The notes: a model not told the origin generated them from the letters alone. DNA of 10,317 bases from Dehalococcoidia bacterium UBA7891 (GCA_002500485.1 DLRJ01000081.1:1-10317), one strand, 5' to 3'; shown: positions 1 to 7,975, numbered from the stretch's first letter. Numbers and translations: made by a program.

Positions 1-25
1 GGGCTCTTCTAAGCATCTTTCAATA

Positions 26-57
26 AGCCCGGGTTCTTATGAGATTTTATCCGGGCT
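26..57 (+). promoter_or_regulatory. GC-rich stem-loop upstream of the permease
   Basis: AGCCCGG (26-32) and CCGGGCT (51-57) form a seven-pair stem around an 18-base loop that contains the ATG at 39. No T-run follows, so it is not a standard terminator. GGGCT at 1-5 could pair with 26-30 instead, giving a mutually exclusive structure. It lies where a binding protein-permease junction is expected, so an RNA-processing or differential-expression role is plausible. Confidence 0.4.
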
Positions 58-74
58 CTTCAATGGTTTCCTCT

Positions 75-1157
75 ATGTCTGATTTTTTAGATAATAAAAC
101 AAAAGAAGATGACATTTATACGGTTGGGATAAACACAGGCGGAGAAGTGGCTGACTTTTCAGAGAAACATTTTTCAGTTGGTAACAAGATTCATCGCTTT
201 TTTCATAGTCAACCAGTTGCAGCACCAGCTTTAATTCTTCTTTCTTCAATTATAGTGTTTGGATTCATAGTAGGAGATCGTTTTTTTCATCCTTATAATT
301 TCTCTTTGATTTTACAACAAGTCACTATAATTGGTATTCTTGCTGTTGCACAAACATTAATTATTTTAACAGCTGGAATTGATCTTTCTGTTGGTGCAAT
401 AATGGTTATTTCATCTGTAGTTATGGGTAGACTTGCCGTGGATTATGGGTTTCCTCCTGTGTTGGCTATTATAGTTGGTTTGTTAGTTGGAGCTTTTTTT
501 GGAGCACTTAACGGTTTTTTTGTTGTACGCTTTAAAATGCCTCCAATGATTGTAACATTAGGCACATGGAATATAATTTATGCTCTCAATATTTGGTATT
601 CAAACAGTGAAACCATCCGTTCAGGAGATGTAAAGAATATTGCTCCGCTTTTGCAATGGACGGGGAACTCCTTCAATTTCTTAGGGGGACGTTTAACTTA
701 TGGTTCTATTCTTATGGTATTACTCTTTGTTGCTATATGGTATGCCTTAAACTGGACAGCGTGGGGTAGGCATGTTTATGCAACCGGAGATGATCCAGAA
801 GCAGCAACTCTCACGGGAATCAGAATTGACCGAATACTAATGTCAGTTTATACATTGGCGGGAGTAATATGCGCATTCTGTGGATGGGTTATAATAGGCC
901 GAATTGGAGCTATTAGTCCAGCATCAGGAACTACTGCTAATTTGGATAGTATTACAGCCGTAGTTATAGGTGGAACAAGCTTTTTTGGAGGTAGAGGATC
1001 AATTTATGGGGCGTTATTTGGTGCACTTATTGTTGGAGTATTTCGTAATGGACTGGCACTTGCGGGCTTGGATGTCCTGTGGCAGGAATTCACTGTTGGA
1101 GCTTTAATTATTATTGCTGTGGCGGTAGATCAATGGATTAGAAGGGTGGGATCATGA
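75..1157 (+). CDS. ABC sugar transporter permease, FrcC/RbsC type
   Basis: Inner-membrane permease that forms the sugar channel of a binding-protein-dependent importer (BPD_transp_2 family, as in RbsC and FrcC). Numbering from the ATG at 75, a cytoplasmic N-terminus of about 45 residues is followed by a series of hydrophobic helices. The family hallmark GIDLSVG is at about residues 101-107, and the conserved cytoplasmic-loop region with VVIGGT and FFGGRGS starts near residue 296. In-frame ATGs lie at 39, 63 and 75; none has a clear ribosome binding site. I prefer 75 because 39 lies in the loop of a GC-rich hairpin and because about 360 residues suits the family. The stop overlaps the ATPase start (ATGA), so the two are translationally coupled. 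The periplasmic binding protein gene is probably left of the window. The substrate cannot be read from the permease; neighbours suggest fructose, mannose, lyxose or a similar monosaccharide. Confidence 0.93.
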   Translation: MSDFLDNKTKEDDIYTVGINTGGEVADFSEKHFSVGNKIHRFFHSQPVAAPALILLSSIIVFGFIVGDRFFHPYNFSLILQQVTIIGILAVAQTLIILTAGIDLSVGAIMVISSVVMGRLAVDYGFPPVLAIIVGLLVGAFFGALNGFFVVRFKMPPMIVTLGTWNIIYALNIWYSNSETIRSGDVKNIAPLLQWTGNSFNFLGGRLTYGSILMVLLFVAIWYALNWTAWGRHVYATGDDPEAATLTGIRIDRILMSVYTLAGVICAFCGWVIIGRIGAISPASGTTANLDSITAVVIGGTSFFGGRGSIYGALFGALIVGVFRNGLALAGLDVLWQEFTVGALIIIAVAVDQWIRRVGS

Positions 1158-1960
1158 GTTTTCAGCCAATTATTAAAGCTCAAGGATTAGTGAAACATTA
1201 TGGACGTGTCGTTGCACTGGACCATGCAGATTTAGAGCTTTTTCCTGGAGAAGTATTAGGAGTGATCGGAGATAATGGTGCTGGCAAATCAACACTAATT
1301 AAAGCTATATCAGGAGCACTTCAAGTTAATGCTGGAGAAATTTTGTTAGAAAATAAACCAGTAAGTTTTAAAAACCCCATGGAAGCTAGGGAAGCTGGTA
1401 TAGAAACAGTATATCAGAATTTGGCTGTATCCCCTGCTCTTAGCATTGCAGATAATATGTATCTAGGACGAGAATTGCGTATCTCAGGAATTTTCGGCAA
1501 AGTTTTCAGAATGCTTGATAAAAAAACTATGCAACAGCAAGCCAGAGTAAAACTATCAGACTTGGGACTTTTAACAATACAAAATATTAACCAGGCCATA
1601 GAAACTTTATCTGGTGGACAAAGACAGGGAGTAGCCGTCGCTCGTGCTGTAGCATTCGGTAGTCGAGTTGTAATTATGGATGAACCAACAGCGGCACTAG
1701 GTGTTAAAGAGTCAAAGCTTGTGATAGACCTAATTAAAGATGTTCGGGAGCAGGGAATGCCTGTTATTTTGATTAGTCACAACATGCCCCAAGTTTTTGA
1801 AGTTTCGGATCGCATCCAAATACTCCGTCTAGGGAAAAGTGTCGCAGTGGTTAAACCAGAAACACATAGCATGTCAGAAGCGGTGTCCATTATGACCGGA
1901 GCTTTAGACCCCCATGATCATGAAGCGGGAGCTTATTGCTCACCACCTAATGGGAATTAA
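1154..1960 (+). CDS. ABC sugar transporter ATP-binding protein, single-domain FrcA type
   Basis: ATPase subunit that powers the sugar importer on the cytoplasmic face. Walker A GDNGAGKST is at residues 39-47, the LSGGQ signature at 152-156, Walker B ending in D176-E177, and the switch histidine H209 within LISHNM. At 268 residues it carries one nucleotide-binding domain, like FrcA, and not the tandem pair of about 500 residues seen in RbsA, XylG or MglA; a homodimer is therefore expected. Its ATG overlaps the permease stop in an ATGA, with a purine-rich AAGGGTGGG just upstream as a ribosome binding site. The C-terminal tail is short and polar, with histidines and a cysteine. A 268-base non-coding gap follows, so the next gene may have its own promoter. 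Confidence 0.95.
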   Translation: MSFQPIIKAQGLVKHYGRVVALDHADLELFPGEVLGVIGDNGAGKSTLIKAISGALQVNAGEILLENKPVSFKNPMEAREAGIETVYQNLAVSPALSIADNMYLGRELRISGIFGKVFRMLDKKTMQQQARVKLSDLGLLTIQNINQAIETLSGGQRQGVAVARAVAFGSRVVIMDEPTAALGVKESKLVIDLIKDVREQGMPVILISHNMPQVFEVSDRIQILRLGKSVAVVKPETHSMSEAVSIMTGALDPHDHEAGAYCSPPNGN

Positions 1961-2162
1961 TTTCACTAATTGATCTTAGATTTTGCCCCACACAACTGCT
2001 TTCCAACAATTATAAAGAAGTAAAATAGTAGGACGAAATCACTCTATTTTTATATCTTTTTTATATGATCTAGAAAAAGCGCTATGACACTAAAAAACCT
2101 TGTATAACGGTGCACAAAGATAATGTAACTATGTTCGCAACTCAATTGCTTTTTGTTGATTT

Positions 2163-2194
2163 TGAATATGATTCATCTACAAGCTTTGTATAAA
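2163..2194 (+). promoter_or_regulatory. Possible promoter/operator before the kinase fusion
   Basis: TATAAA (2189-2194) matches five of six bases of a -10 box, about 35 bases before the start codon, but no good -35 lies at the right distance. Just upstream is the odd-centred palindrome TGAATATGATTCA (2163-2175), five-base arms, which could bind a repressor. The whole 268-base gap 1961-2228 is AT-rich and holds nothing else I can name. Confidence 0.25.
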
Positions 2195-2228
2195 ATTTGT
2201 AATATTTTCAGGAATTACTAATTAAATA

Positions 2229-3944
2229 ATGGAAAGACAGATAGAATTTGATTGTGTTGTTTGTGGAATCACAACAGTAGATTTGATCCTAGGACCTGCC
2301 ATTCTTGATGAGCCACTTGAGAAGGGGGCTTTACATTACATTGACCCAGTGCAAACCATTATTGGTGGAATAACATCAAACTCTGGCACAGCATTGGCCA
2401 GACTTGGTATGCGAACGGCCGTTCTCGGCTATCTTGGCAATGATATTTGGGCAGAGATTATTCGTGAAAGATTGTTGACTGAAGGTATAGATTGCAGTGG
2501 TTTGATTACTCATCCAGAAATGTCTACAAGTATTACAGGCATCATTGTAGATCATCAAAATGATCATGCAATGCTTTGCAATCCTGGAGCATCGAGTCAA
2601 CTTAACCGAAACCTTATTATGGGGCAAATTGAAATGTTTGCTCGAAGTAGATGGGCCTTGTTTGGTTACTATGGGCTACTTATTGAATTGATGGATGACT
2701 TTCCTTTCGTGATGAAACAGATAAAAAATACTGGATGTTTGACTGCGATGGATACAGATAATAGTGGGATTTCAATGGAACCGTTAGGACGCATTCTTCC
2801 CCATCTGGATCTCTATTTCCCTAATGAGATTCAGGGTAAAATGCAGACAGGTGAAGACATACCGGAGAAGATGATCAATGCATATCGTAATGTAGGAGCC
2901 ACAGGGATTCTAGGAATTAAACTTGGACCTGATGGAGCTTTAATCAGTCCGCAGAAGGGTAAATTTTTCAAAGTGAAAGCTATTGAGCCACCTGAGAAAT
3001 TAAAGGATACACTAGGAGCAGGGGATAGTTTTTTTGGAGGATTGATTGCAGGTTTAGTTAGGGGATTGAGTATAGAAGACGCAGGTCGATTGGCTGCTGC
3101 TACAGGGGCTTGTAATGTCAGTGCGGCTGGTGGTACTGCTGGACTTAGGAATTATTATGAAACAGCAATGTTGGCAGGAATATCAAATCAAAATGCTAAC
3201 ATTTCACTGTCTTTAAATCTTGCTGGTGAGGAAACAGATTTGGCATTCAGACAAGAGGAAATTGAAATTTTGCATATACCATTAATTAAAGAAATGGCTT
3301 TGATGCAGAAAGAATTAGGAGGCAGGTTGATTGTTTTTTTAGCTGGACCTCCAGGTTCAGGAAAGACCGCTCTTACGGCACTATGGGAGGATTTGACAAA
3401 GAAAGGGATCATTGATGTTCCATTACAACCACTTCCGATGGATGGATTTCATTACACTAATGATTTTCTTGATCAGAAAAAAATTATGGTGAATGGAAGA
3501 GAATTACCACTGCGCAAAATTAAAGGTAGTCCTGAAACATTCAATTTAAAGGAAATACAGTCCAGATTGTCTGAAGTACGTTCAGGAAAACCTTCTTATT
3601 GGCCAGTATATGATAGACAACTACATGATCCAGTTACAGATGCAATTACAGTAATTGATAATGGGATCTTAGTGTTGGAAGGAAACTATCTTTTGCTTGA
3701 TGAAATAGGCTGGCGAGAGCTACATCGACATGCAGATAAGTTGATTTTTATAAACGGACCAGAATCAATCATGCGAAAAAATGTAGTTAAGAGGCATCAG
3801 CGTGGAGGTCTTTCCTTGGAAGAATCGAACATAAGATATAACTTAGTTGATCACAAAAATTATAAACTTATAAACACCAGTCTCAAAGAAGTAAACACAA
3901 TCCTTCAGATTGATGAAAATTGTAATATAAGGCTTGTATCATGA
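2229..3944 (+). CDS. Two-domain sugar kinase: PfkB kinase fused to FrcK/uridine-kinase-like P-loop domain
   Basis: Residues 1 to about 315 form a PfkB (ribokinase-like) kinase: the GG-containing signature IGGITSNSGTALARLG near residues 45-60, the PNE motif, and the DTLGAGD anion-hole motif at 260-266 with catalytic base D266. After a linker of about 40 residues, a second ATP-binding fold begins: Walker A GPPGSGKT at 373-380, MDGFHY at 404-409, GSPETF at 433-438 and EGNYLLLDE from 484. These are hallmarks of the FrcK/YggC nucleoside-triphosphate hydrolase family, related to uridine and pantothenate kinases and linked to FrcBCA fructose transporters. In known frc loci FrcK is a separate protein; here it is the C-terminal half of one continuous 571-codon frame. 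Both halves keep their key residues, so both are probably active. The substrate is unknown; fructose or another ketose is likely from context. No strong ribosome binding site precedes the ATG. Confidence 0.9.
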   Translation: MERQIEFDCVVCGITTVDLILGPAILDEPLEKGALHYIDPVQTIIGGITSNSGTALARLGMRTAVLGYLGNDIWAEIIRERLLTEGIDCSGLITHPEMSTSITGIIVDHQNDHAMLCNPGASSQLNRNLIMGQIEMFARSRWALFGYYGLLIELMDDFPFVMKQIKNTGCLTAMDTDNSGISMEPLGRILPHLDLYFPNEIQGKMQTGEDIPEKMINAYRNVGATGILGIKLGPDGALISPQKGKFFKVKAIEPPEKLKDTLGAGDSFFGGLIAGLVRGLSIEDAGRLAAATGACNVSAAGGTAGLRNYYETAMLAGISNQNANISLSLNLAGEETDLAFRQEEIEILHIPLIKEMALMQKELGGRLIVFLAGPPGSGKTALTALWEDLTKKGIIDVPLQPLPMDGFHYTNDFLDQKKIMVNGRELPLRKIKGSPETFNLKEIQSRLSEVRSGKPSYWPVYDRQLHDPVTDAITVIDNGILVLEGNYLLLDEIGWRELHRHADKLIFINGPESIMRKNVVKRHQRGGLSLEESNIRYNLVDHKNYKLINTSLKEVNTILQIDENCNIRLVS

Positions 3945-4005
3945 AATACTGAATAGTTCTGTGTTTCAAAGAATAATATATTAACAATTTCACGTATTTG
4001 GTTAA

Positions 4006-4995
4006 ATGAAAAGTTTAGATGAAAAATTAAATAAAATTAGAACGAATACATACAAACCAACAGATTTCATTATCGCAGATGCCAAAGATGGTGAACTAGG
4101 GGGAGGGGCACAGGCTCCTGGACCGAAGAAAGGTGAAACCTCTTCATACAAATGCTACACTGAGTATCTTCAGGCTATGAGAGAAATGGTTAAAAGTGGA
4201 CTAGTTGACGTTATGTTAATGTCTGCCTATTCGGCTGAAATTTTGTTTCAAGAAGGATGTTTTAGCAAAAGCCCCGTAACTCCGGCTGTCAGATTGAATG
4301 ATACTACTGATATTTGGGGTCTTCGAGGTTCGAATTACAATTCTTTTCCTTCAAATAATTTCAGAACTGCTTCATTGAATCGTGTAAAAGAAATTGCTGA
4401 TTTAGGACTTTATTCCATCACTTTTTCAAACAACGTTGAAAAAGATGTTGCGTCTCTGCAGGGGTTAAAGGATTTTCAAGTCGAAGCTGCAGAGAAAGGT
4501 ATAAGATATTTTTTGGAAGTATTCAATCCTCAAATCGATATCAAAGTTGATCCTAAAATACTCCCATTTTATATAAATGACTGTATTGTAAGGTGTTTAT
4601 CTGGTTCAGTTAGAGCGGATCGACCTCTATTCCTAAAAATACAGTATAACGGCCCAAAAGCAATGGAGGAATTATCTAATTATGATCCTGGACGTTTAAT
4701 TATTGGGATTTTAGGTAGTGGTAAAGGGACAATGCGTGATACCTTTGAATTGGTCAGGCAGGCAGAAAAGTATGGAGCTAGAGTTGCGCTTTTTGGCAGA
4801 AAAATACTCTTGACAGAATCACCAATTAAGACTGTCGAGCTTATGAGAAGAGTTGTACAAAAAGAATTAGGATCCAAAGAAGCTGTGGGAGTTTATCATG
4901 ATTTTTTGAAGAATGAAAAAATACAACCTTATCTAGACTTGGAACAAGATATGATAATATCAGATTCGACACTTAATCATGGGTTGGAATACTAA
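4006..4995 (+). CDS. Class-I-aldolase-like TIM-barrel protein, uncharacterised family
   Basis: A 329-residue protein that I recognise only as a widespread, mostly unnamed beta/alpha-barrel family often found beside PfkB kinases and sugar transporters. Visible landmarks are IADAKD at 23-28, NDTTDIW at 98-104, EVFNP at 171-175, LKIQYNGP with K211 at the end of a predicted strand, a glycine-rich loop LGSGKGT at 236-242 and ALFGRK at 261-266. The order, a lysine on a late barrel strand then a glycine-rich phosphate loop, matches DeoC/LacD-type class I aldolases, so K211 is my candidate Schiff-base residue. It would cleave a sugar phosphate made by the preceding kinase; this is inference. The gene starts 61 bases after the kinase fusion on the same strand and is probably co-transcribed. 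The ATG lacks an obvious ribosome binding site. Confidence 0.8.
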   Translation: MKSLDEKLNKIRTNTYKPTDFIIADAKDGELGGGAQAPGPKKGETSSYKCYTEYLQAMREMVKSGLVDVMLMSAYSAEILFQEGCFSKSPVTPAVRLNDTTDIWGLRGSNYNSFPSNNFRTASLNRVKEIADLGLYSITFSNNVEKDVASLQGLKDFQVEAAEKGIRYFLEVFNPQIDIKVDPKILPFYINDCIVRCLSGSVRADRPLFLKIQYNGPKAMEELSNYDPGRLIIGILGSGKGTMRDTFELVRQAEKYGARVALFGRKILLTESPIKTVELMRRVVQKELGSKEAVGVYHDFLKNEKIQPYLDLEQDMIISDSTLNHGLEY

Positions 4996-5052
4996 ACAAT
5001 AAATTGATAAGTTATTAAGCAGACTCAATTCAATTAAAGGATACCACTCATA

Positions 5053-5097
5053 CCTATTCTTAAGAAGGTAAGACTACTACGTTTTGATTAGAATAGG
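5053..5097 (+). promoter_or_regulatory. Inverted repeat upstream of the isomerase
   Basis: CCTATTCT (5053-5060) is repeated inverted as AGAATAGG (5090-5097) with 29 bases between. The left arm also overlaps a perfect ten-base palindrome TTCTTAAGAA (5057-5066). It sits between the aldolase-like stop and the putative isomerase promoter and could be an operator or a weak RNA structure; the long loop and lack of a T-run argue against a terminator. Confidence 0.3.
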
Positions 5098-5128
5098 ATC
5101 AAACAGTCACAGGAACCGCTCATTTAAA

Positions 5129-5156
5129 ATAACATTAAAATTGAAGTAAATATAAT
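5129..5156 (+). promoter_or_regulatory. Putative promoter of the D-lyxose isomerase gene
   Basis: A perfect -10 TATAAT (5151-5156) with a weak -35 ATAACA (5129-5134, four of six) at 16 bases. Transcription would start near 5163 and leave a leader of about 77 bases that ends in the GAGGAG ribosome binding site. AT-rich surroundings make chance matches common, so this is moderate evidence. Confidence 0.4.
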
Positions 5157-5224
5157 TATTTTTATCACTAAATAATTTCAAAGTTTTACCATGGACTAAA
5201 TGCTAAAGTTCCTTTAACCATTTT

Positions 5225-5230
5225 GAGGAG
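5225..5230 (+). promoter_or_regulatory. Shine-Dalgarno site of the isomerase
   Basis: GAGGAG placed nine bases before the ATG at 5240. It is the clearest ribosome binding site in the window and decides the start codon over the in-frame TTG at 5234. Confidence 0.75.
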
Positions 5231-5239
5231 ATATTGATT

Positions 5240-5794
5240 ATGGCAATGACATTAGAAGAAGTTAACAAATGGCAAAAAGTAGCTTCCGAATATCTTGATA
5301 AAGCAGGTATAGCGTTGACAATTGAAGAACAAGATACAATTGAAATTGCTGATCTAGGACTCGGTGAATACGAGCAAACTGGTGTTGCTTTGGTTGTTTA
5401 TTATAACGATGAAAAATATTGCGCTAAAGAGATGGTTCTTATTCCAAACCAGACATGCCCCCAGCATATGCATCCTCCTATTCCAGAGTTAGAGTATATG
5501 GGAAAACAGGAGACCTTCCGCTGTAGATGGGGCGTTGTCTATTTGTATGTCGAAGGCGAAGCAACAAAAACCCCAAAAGCAAAACCACCACAACACCGCA
5601 TAGAGAATTACACAGTTTGGCACGAAATTATTCTTAAACCAGGAGATCAGTATACGATTCCTCCTTTAACCTGGCATTGGTTTCAAGGAGGTTCAAAAGG
5701 TGCTGTGGTTAGTGAGTTTAGCACACGCAGTGCCGATGAGGATGATCTATTCTCTGATCCTGAAATTCAACGGACTCCAGAAATCATTAAATAG
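5240..5794 (+). CDS. D-lyxose/D-mannose-type sugar isomerase (cupin)
   Basis: Cytoplasmic cupin ketol-isomerase that interconverts D-lyxose and D-xylulose, and in characterised relatives also D-mannose and D-fructose. The metal site can be read directly: H76, H78 and E83 in the stretch around QHMHPPIPELE, and H146 in TWHWFQGG. The spacing H-x-H-x4-E and the distant last histidine match the Mn-binding ligands known for the E. coli O157 enzyme (His103, His105, Glu110, His171). I choose the ATG at 5240, not the in-frame TTG at 5234, because GAGGAG (5225-5230) lies nine bases before it; the protein is then 184 residues, near the family size. A consensus TATAAT lies about 85 bases upstream, so it may be transcribed separately from the aldolase-like gene. 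It converges with a xylulokinase that would use its product. Confidence 0.9.
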   Translation: MAMTLEEVNKWQKVASEYLDKAGIALTIEEQDTIEIADLGLGEYEQTGVALVVYYNDEKYCAKEMVLIPNQTCPQHMHPPIPELEYMGKQETFRCRWGVVYLYVEGEATKTPKAKPPQHRIENYTVWHEIILKPGDQYTIPPLTWHWFQGGSKGAVVSEFSTRSADEDDLFSDPEIQRTPEIIK

Positions 5795-5804
5795 GTAGGT
5801 ATGG

Positions 5805-5873
5805 GTGAGGTATGGAATGTTGTGAGCCTCACAGGTGGGCGATAGATCAAATAACAAAAAAATAGACTATTTT
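5805..5873. terminator. Possible hairpins between the convergent isomerase and xylulokinase genes
   Basis: GTGAGG (5805-5810) can pair with CCTCAC (5827-5832), and a second GTGAG (5822-5826) competes for the same partner. Further right, AAAATAG-A-CTATTTT (5859-5873) is a palindrome that could serve both strands. Stems are short and no GC-rich stem with T-run is present, so the assignment as terminator is weak. Confidence 0.25.
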
Positions 5874-5953
5874 AGGGTGAAGTTTAAGAGGACCTAGCTG
5901 TTCTGATGCATACAGAGAAAAATTTGCTTGAGATTTTTTTATTAGTAAAAAGA

Positions 5954-7408
5954 CTACTCCGAAAAATCTTCTTCCAGGTGCCTGTAGAGTCTTCGGTAAC
6001 GTTCCTGATTCTGTCTATACTGAGGTACATATTTTAGGTTGGGTTCAACAATTTCTTTGATTCCTGGCTGCTGGCATATTTCTTCAAGTGAACCGTTGTT
6101 AAATGCAATCATTGCCAAACGGGCTGCACCAACGGCCGGTCCCATTTCGGGACTGTCATGTCTTATCATGGGGCGTTCAAGAACGGATGCAAGGATATGA
6201 GCCCAGAGATAACTCCTAGCGCCTCCTCCAATCAAGGAAACCTCATCAATCTCAGCTCCGGCATCTAAAAGGACCTGCTGGCAATCTCCAAAAGCGAAAG
6301 CGACTCCTTCTAACACTGCCTGTGTCAGTTCCTTTGTTCCATGTTCATGTCTCAAACCAAAGAAAACACCTTGTGCATTGGGATTATTATGTGGAGTTCT
6401 TTCTCCGGACAGGTAAGGTAAAAACATCACTTCTCCGGGTTTAAGTGGACTGGATCCCAAGCTACTGATTAATTCACCTTCGTTCTGTTTCAGAACGCTT
6501 GAAAGCCAGCTCAGGCAGCTTGATGCACTGAGAATAACACCCATCTGGTGCCATGTATCAGGAATACAGTGACAAAAAGCATGAGATCCTTGTTTAGGGT
6601 TGTGGATAAACCGAGGATTGACGACGAAATATACCCCCGAAGTTCCTAAAGAAACAAATGCAGAACCTGATTTAATCACGCCAATGCCTACTGCTCCGGC
6701 AGCATTGTCTCCAGCGCCACCTGCAATTATAGGATTCGCGGCTATTCCCCATTCCCTGCGCAGTTCAGAACGGAGAACACCTCCAGGACTTGTTCCTTCA
6801 ACGAGCCGGGGCATCTGATCCCTTGAAAGACTTGTGGCTGCAAGCATGATTTCGGACCAGTCTCTAGCTGCGGTGTCCATCCAGAGCGTACCCGATGAAT
6901 CCGACATATCGGATATCGCCTCACCGCAAAGCCTGAATCTCAGAAAATCCTTCGGCAGCAGAACTGTTCGAATTCTGCTAAAAATCTCTGGTTCATTCTT
7001 ACGAATCCAGAGAAGTTTGGGCGCAGTGAATCCTGGCATAGCTAGGTTCCCAGTGATCCGATGTAGATCTGGGACGGCATCTTCTAGTTCAAAACACTCC
7101 TTTCCTGATCTGCCATCGTTCCAGAGAATCGCCGGACGCAACACCTCCCCATTCTTGTCTAGAAGCACGGCCCCATGCATTTGGCCTGATAATCCAATAC
7201 CTTTTAGATCTGACAAGGAAGTTTGTGATTTCAGGTCTTCAATCCCTTTTAGCAAAGCACGCCACCATTCATCGGGTTCTTGTTCTGACCAAAGAGGTTG
7301 GGGTCTACTCACATCAAGTGATATGTTACTTTCCGCCAAAACAGAATTACTCTCATCAATGACCAGCAATTTTATTGCAGAAGTACCTAAATCAATTCCA
7401 AGAAACAT
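5954..7408 (-). CDS. xylB: Xylulokinase (FGGY family)
   Basis: Phosphorylates D-xylulose to D-xylulose 5-phosphate for the pentose phosphate pathway. The 484-residue length equals that of E. coli XylB. The N-terminal phosphate motif GIDLGTS is at 4-10, the substrate-binding QMHG at 76-79, WNDGR at 96-100, the catalytic base D234 in GGAGDNAAGA, the FGGY signature region SGERTPH at 334-340, and the ATP-binding GGGARS at 394-399. Residue numbers for MHG and the catalytic aspartate agree with E. coli within one position, which favours xylulokinase over other FGGY kinases. It supplies the second step after the convergent D-lyxose isomerase. There is no Shine-Dalgarno sequence: the start is preceded by a run of T on the coding strand. 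The gene is richer in G+C than the transporter genes, suggesting a separate origin. Confidence 0.95.
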   Translation of the reverse strand: MFLGIDLGTSAIKLLVIDESNSVLAESNISLDVSRPQPLWSEQEPDEWWRALLKGIEDLKSQTSLSDLKGIGLSGQMHGAVLLDKNGEVLRPAILWNDGRSGKECFELEDAVPDLHRITGNLAMPGFTAPKLLWIRKNEPEIFSRIRTVLLPKDFLRFRLCGEAISDMSDSSGTLWMDTAARDWSEIMLAATSLSRDQMPRLVEGTSPGGVLRSELRREWGIAANPIIAGGAGDNAAGAVGIGVIKSGSAFVSLGTSGVYFVVNPRFIHNPKQGSHAFCHCIPDTWHQMGVILSASSCLSWLSSVLKQNEGELISSLGSSPLKPGEVMFLPYLSGERTPHNNPNAQGVFFGLRHEHGTKELTQAVLEGVAFAFGDCQQVLLDAGAEIDEVSLIGGGARSYLWAHILASVLERPMIRHDSPEMGPAVGAARLAMIAFNNGSLEEICQQPGIKEIVEPNLKYVPQYRQNQERYRRLYRHLEEDFSE

Positions 7409-7975
7409 AAAAAAAATTAATACGTGTTATAAACATAAATACCCTAATGGTAGAATCTCTAAAATTCGTTAAGGTCCAATCTTTCAACTTTCTATTTTCC
7501 AGCCAAAATCTTCTAAATACATTTCAAGACAGGTAAATTTGTCATTCTGGGTATATGATTTTCCATTGAGCTTTTGGATGACTATCTTATTTGTGGAAAT
7601 AACAACATATGTTGATGTGAAAAAGAGTATTCATGATGAAATGAATAAAACCTTTTTCATTTTTCCTCAATACCAAAACTATAATCCTACTGCTTGGGTT
7701 AGGAGAACACAATCTATAAAATCAGCTGATTTGTTTTACAATAATGAGGAATTTTACTTTGAGGGCATCTGACACTGAGGAATTAGTGGGGGTTACTCAC
7801 AGGAGATTAAGTGGGATTGATCAGGTTGAAAGTGCTACGGATACAATCGGTCAATTTAAGCAATACAAAAAATTGCCACAAATGAGTTGTTTAATGGTAA
7901 CAACGAACCTTCATTGAGTTGTAACATTAATTGGTTTTTAGAAATTAATAAAATTCTAAGATTTATTTCAAGTTC
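7409..7975. other. 567-base gap between xylulokinase and the AroE-like gene
   Basis: Longest stretch without a confident gene. It must hold the xylulokinase leader, yet I find no convincing -35/-10 pair on the - strand; TTATAA near 7418-7423 is the best -10-like site. On the + strand it carries an open frame of 77 codons from a TTG at 7539, rich in aromatic residues and unlike any family I know, and the more protein-like frame at 7744-7917. A six-base inverted repeat ATTCAT/ATGAAT lies at 7629-7646. Confidence 0.5.
7744..7917 (+). CDS. Small unrecognised ORF or gene remnant
   Basis: ATG-started frame of 57 codons, ending TGA. Its translation has a normal globular composition, with TEELVGVTHRRLSG near the start and a basic QFKQYKKLPQ segment later. 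No Shine-Dalgarno sequence precedes it. It overlaps the end of another + strand frame by a few codons, which could reflect a frameshifted pseudogene. I do not recognise it; an eroded mobile-element gene is possible but not shown. Confidence 0.25.
   Translation: MRNFTLRASDTEELVGVTHRRLSGIDQVESATDTIGQFKQYKKLPQMSCLMVTTNLH

Noticed and set aside
39..74. Permease start at the first ATG (39)
   Set aside because: It adds 12 residues, lies in a hairpin loop and has no ribosome binding site; 75 gives a more usual length.
4714..4731. GSGKGT in the aldolase-like protein resembles a Walker A motif
   Set aside because: It follows the strand order of a TIM barrel, there is no Walker B or other kinase motif, and relatives I recall have a glycine-rich loop without the lysine. 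A phosphate-binding barrel loop is more likely.
6834..7472. 212-codon + strand frame
   Set aside because: It lies antisense to the xylulokinase, is serine- and proline-rich, and shows no family motifs; it is a shadow frame.
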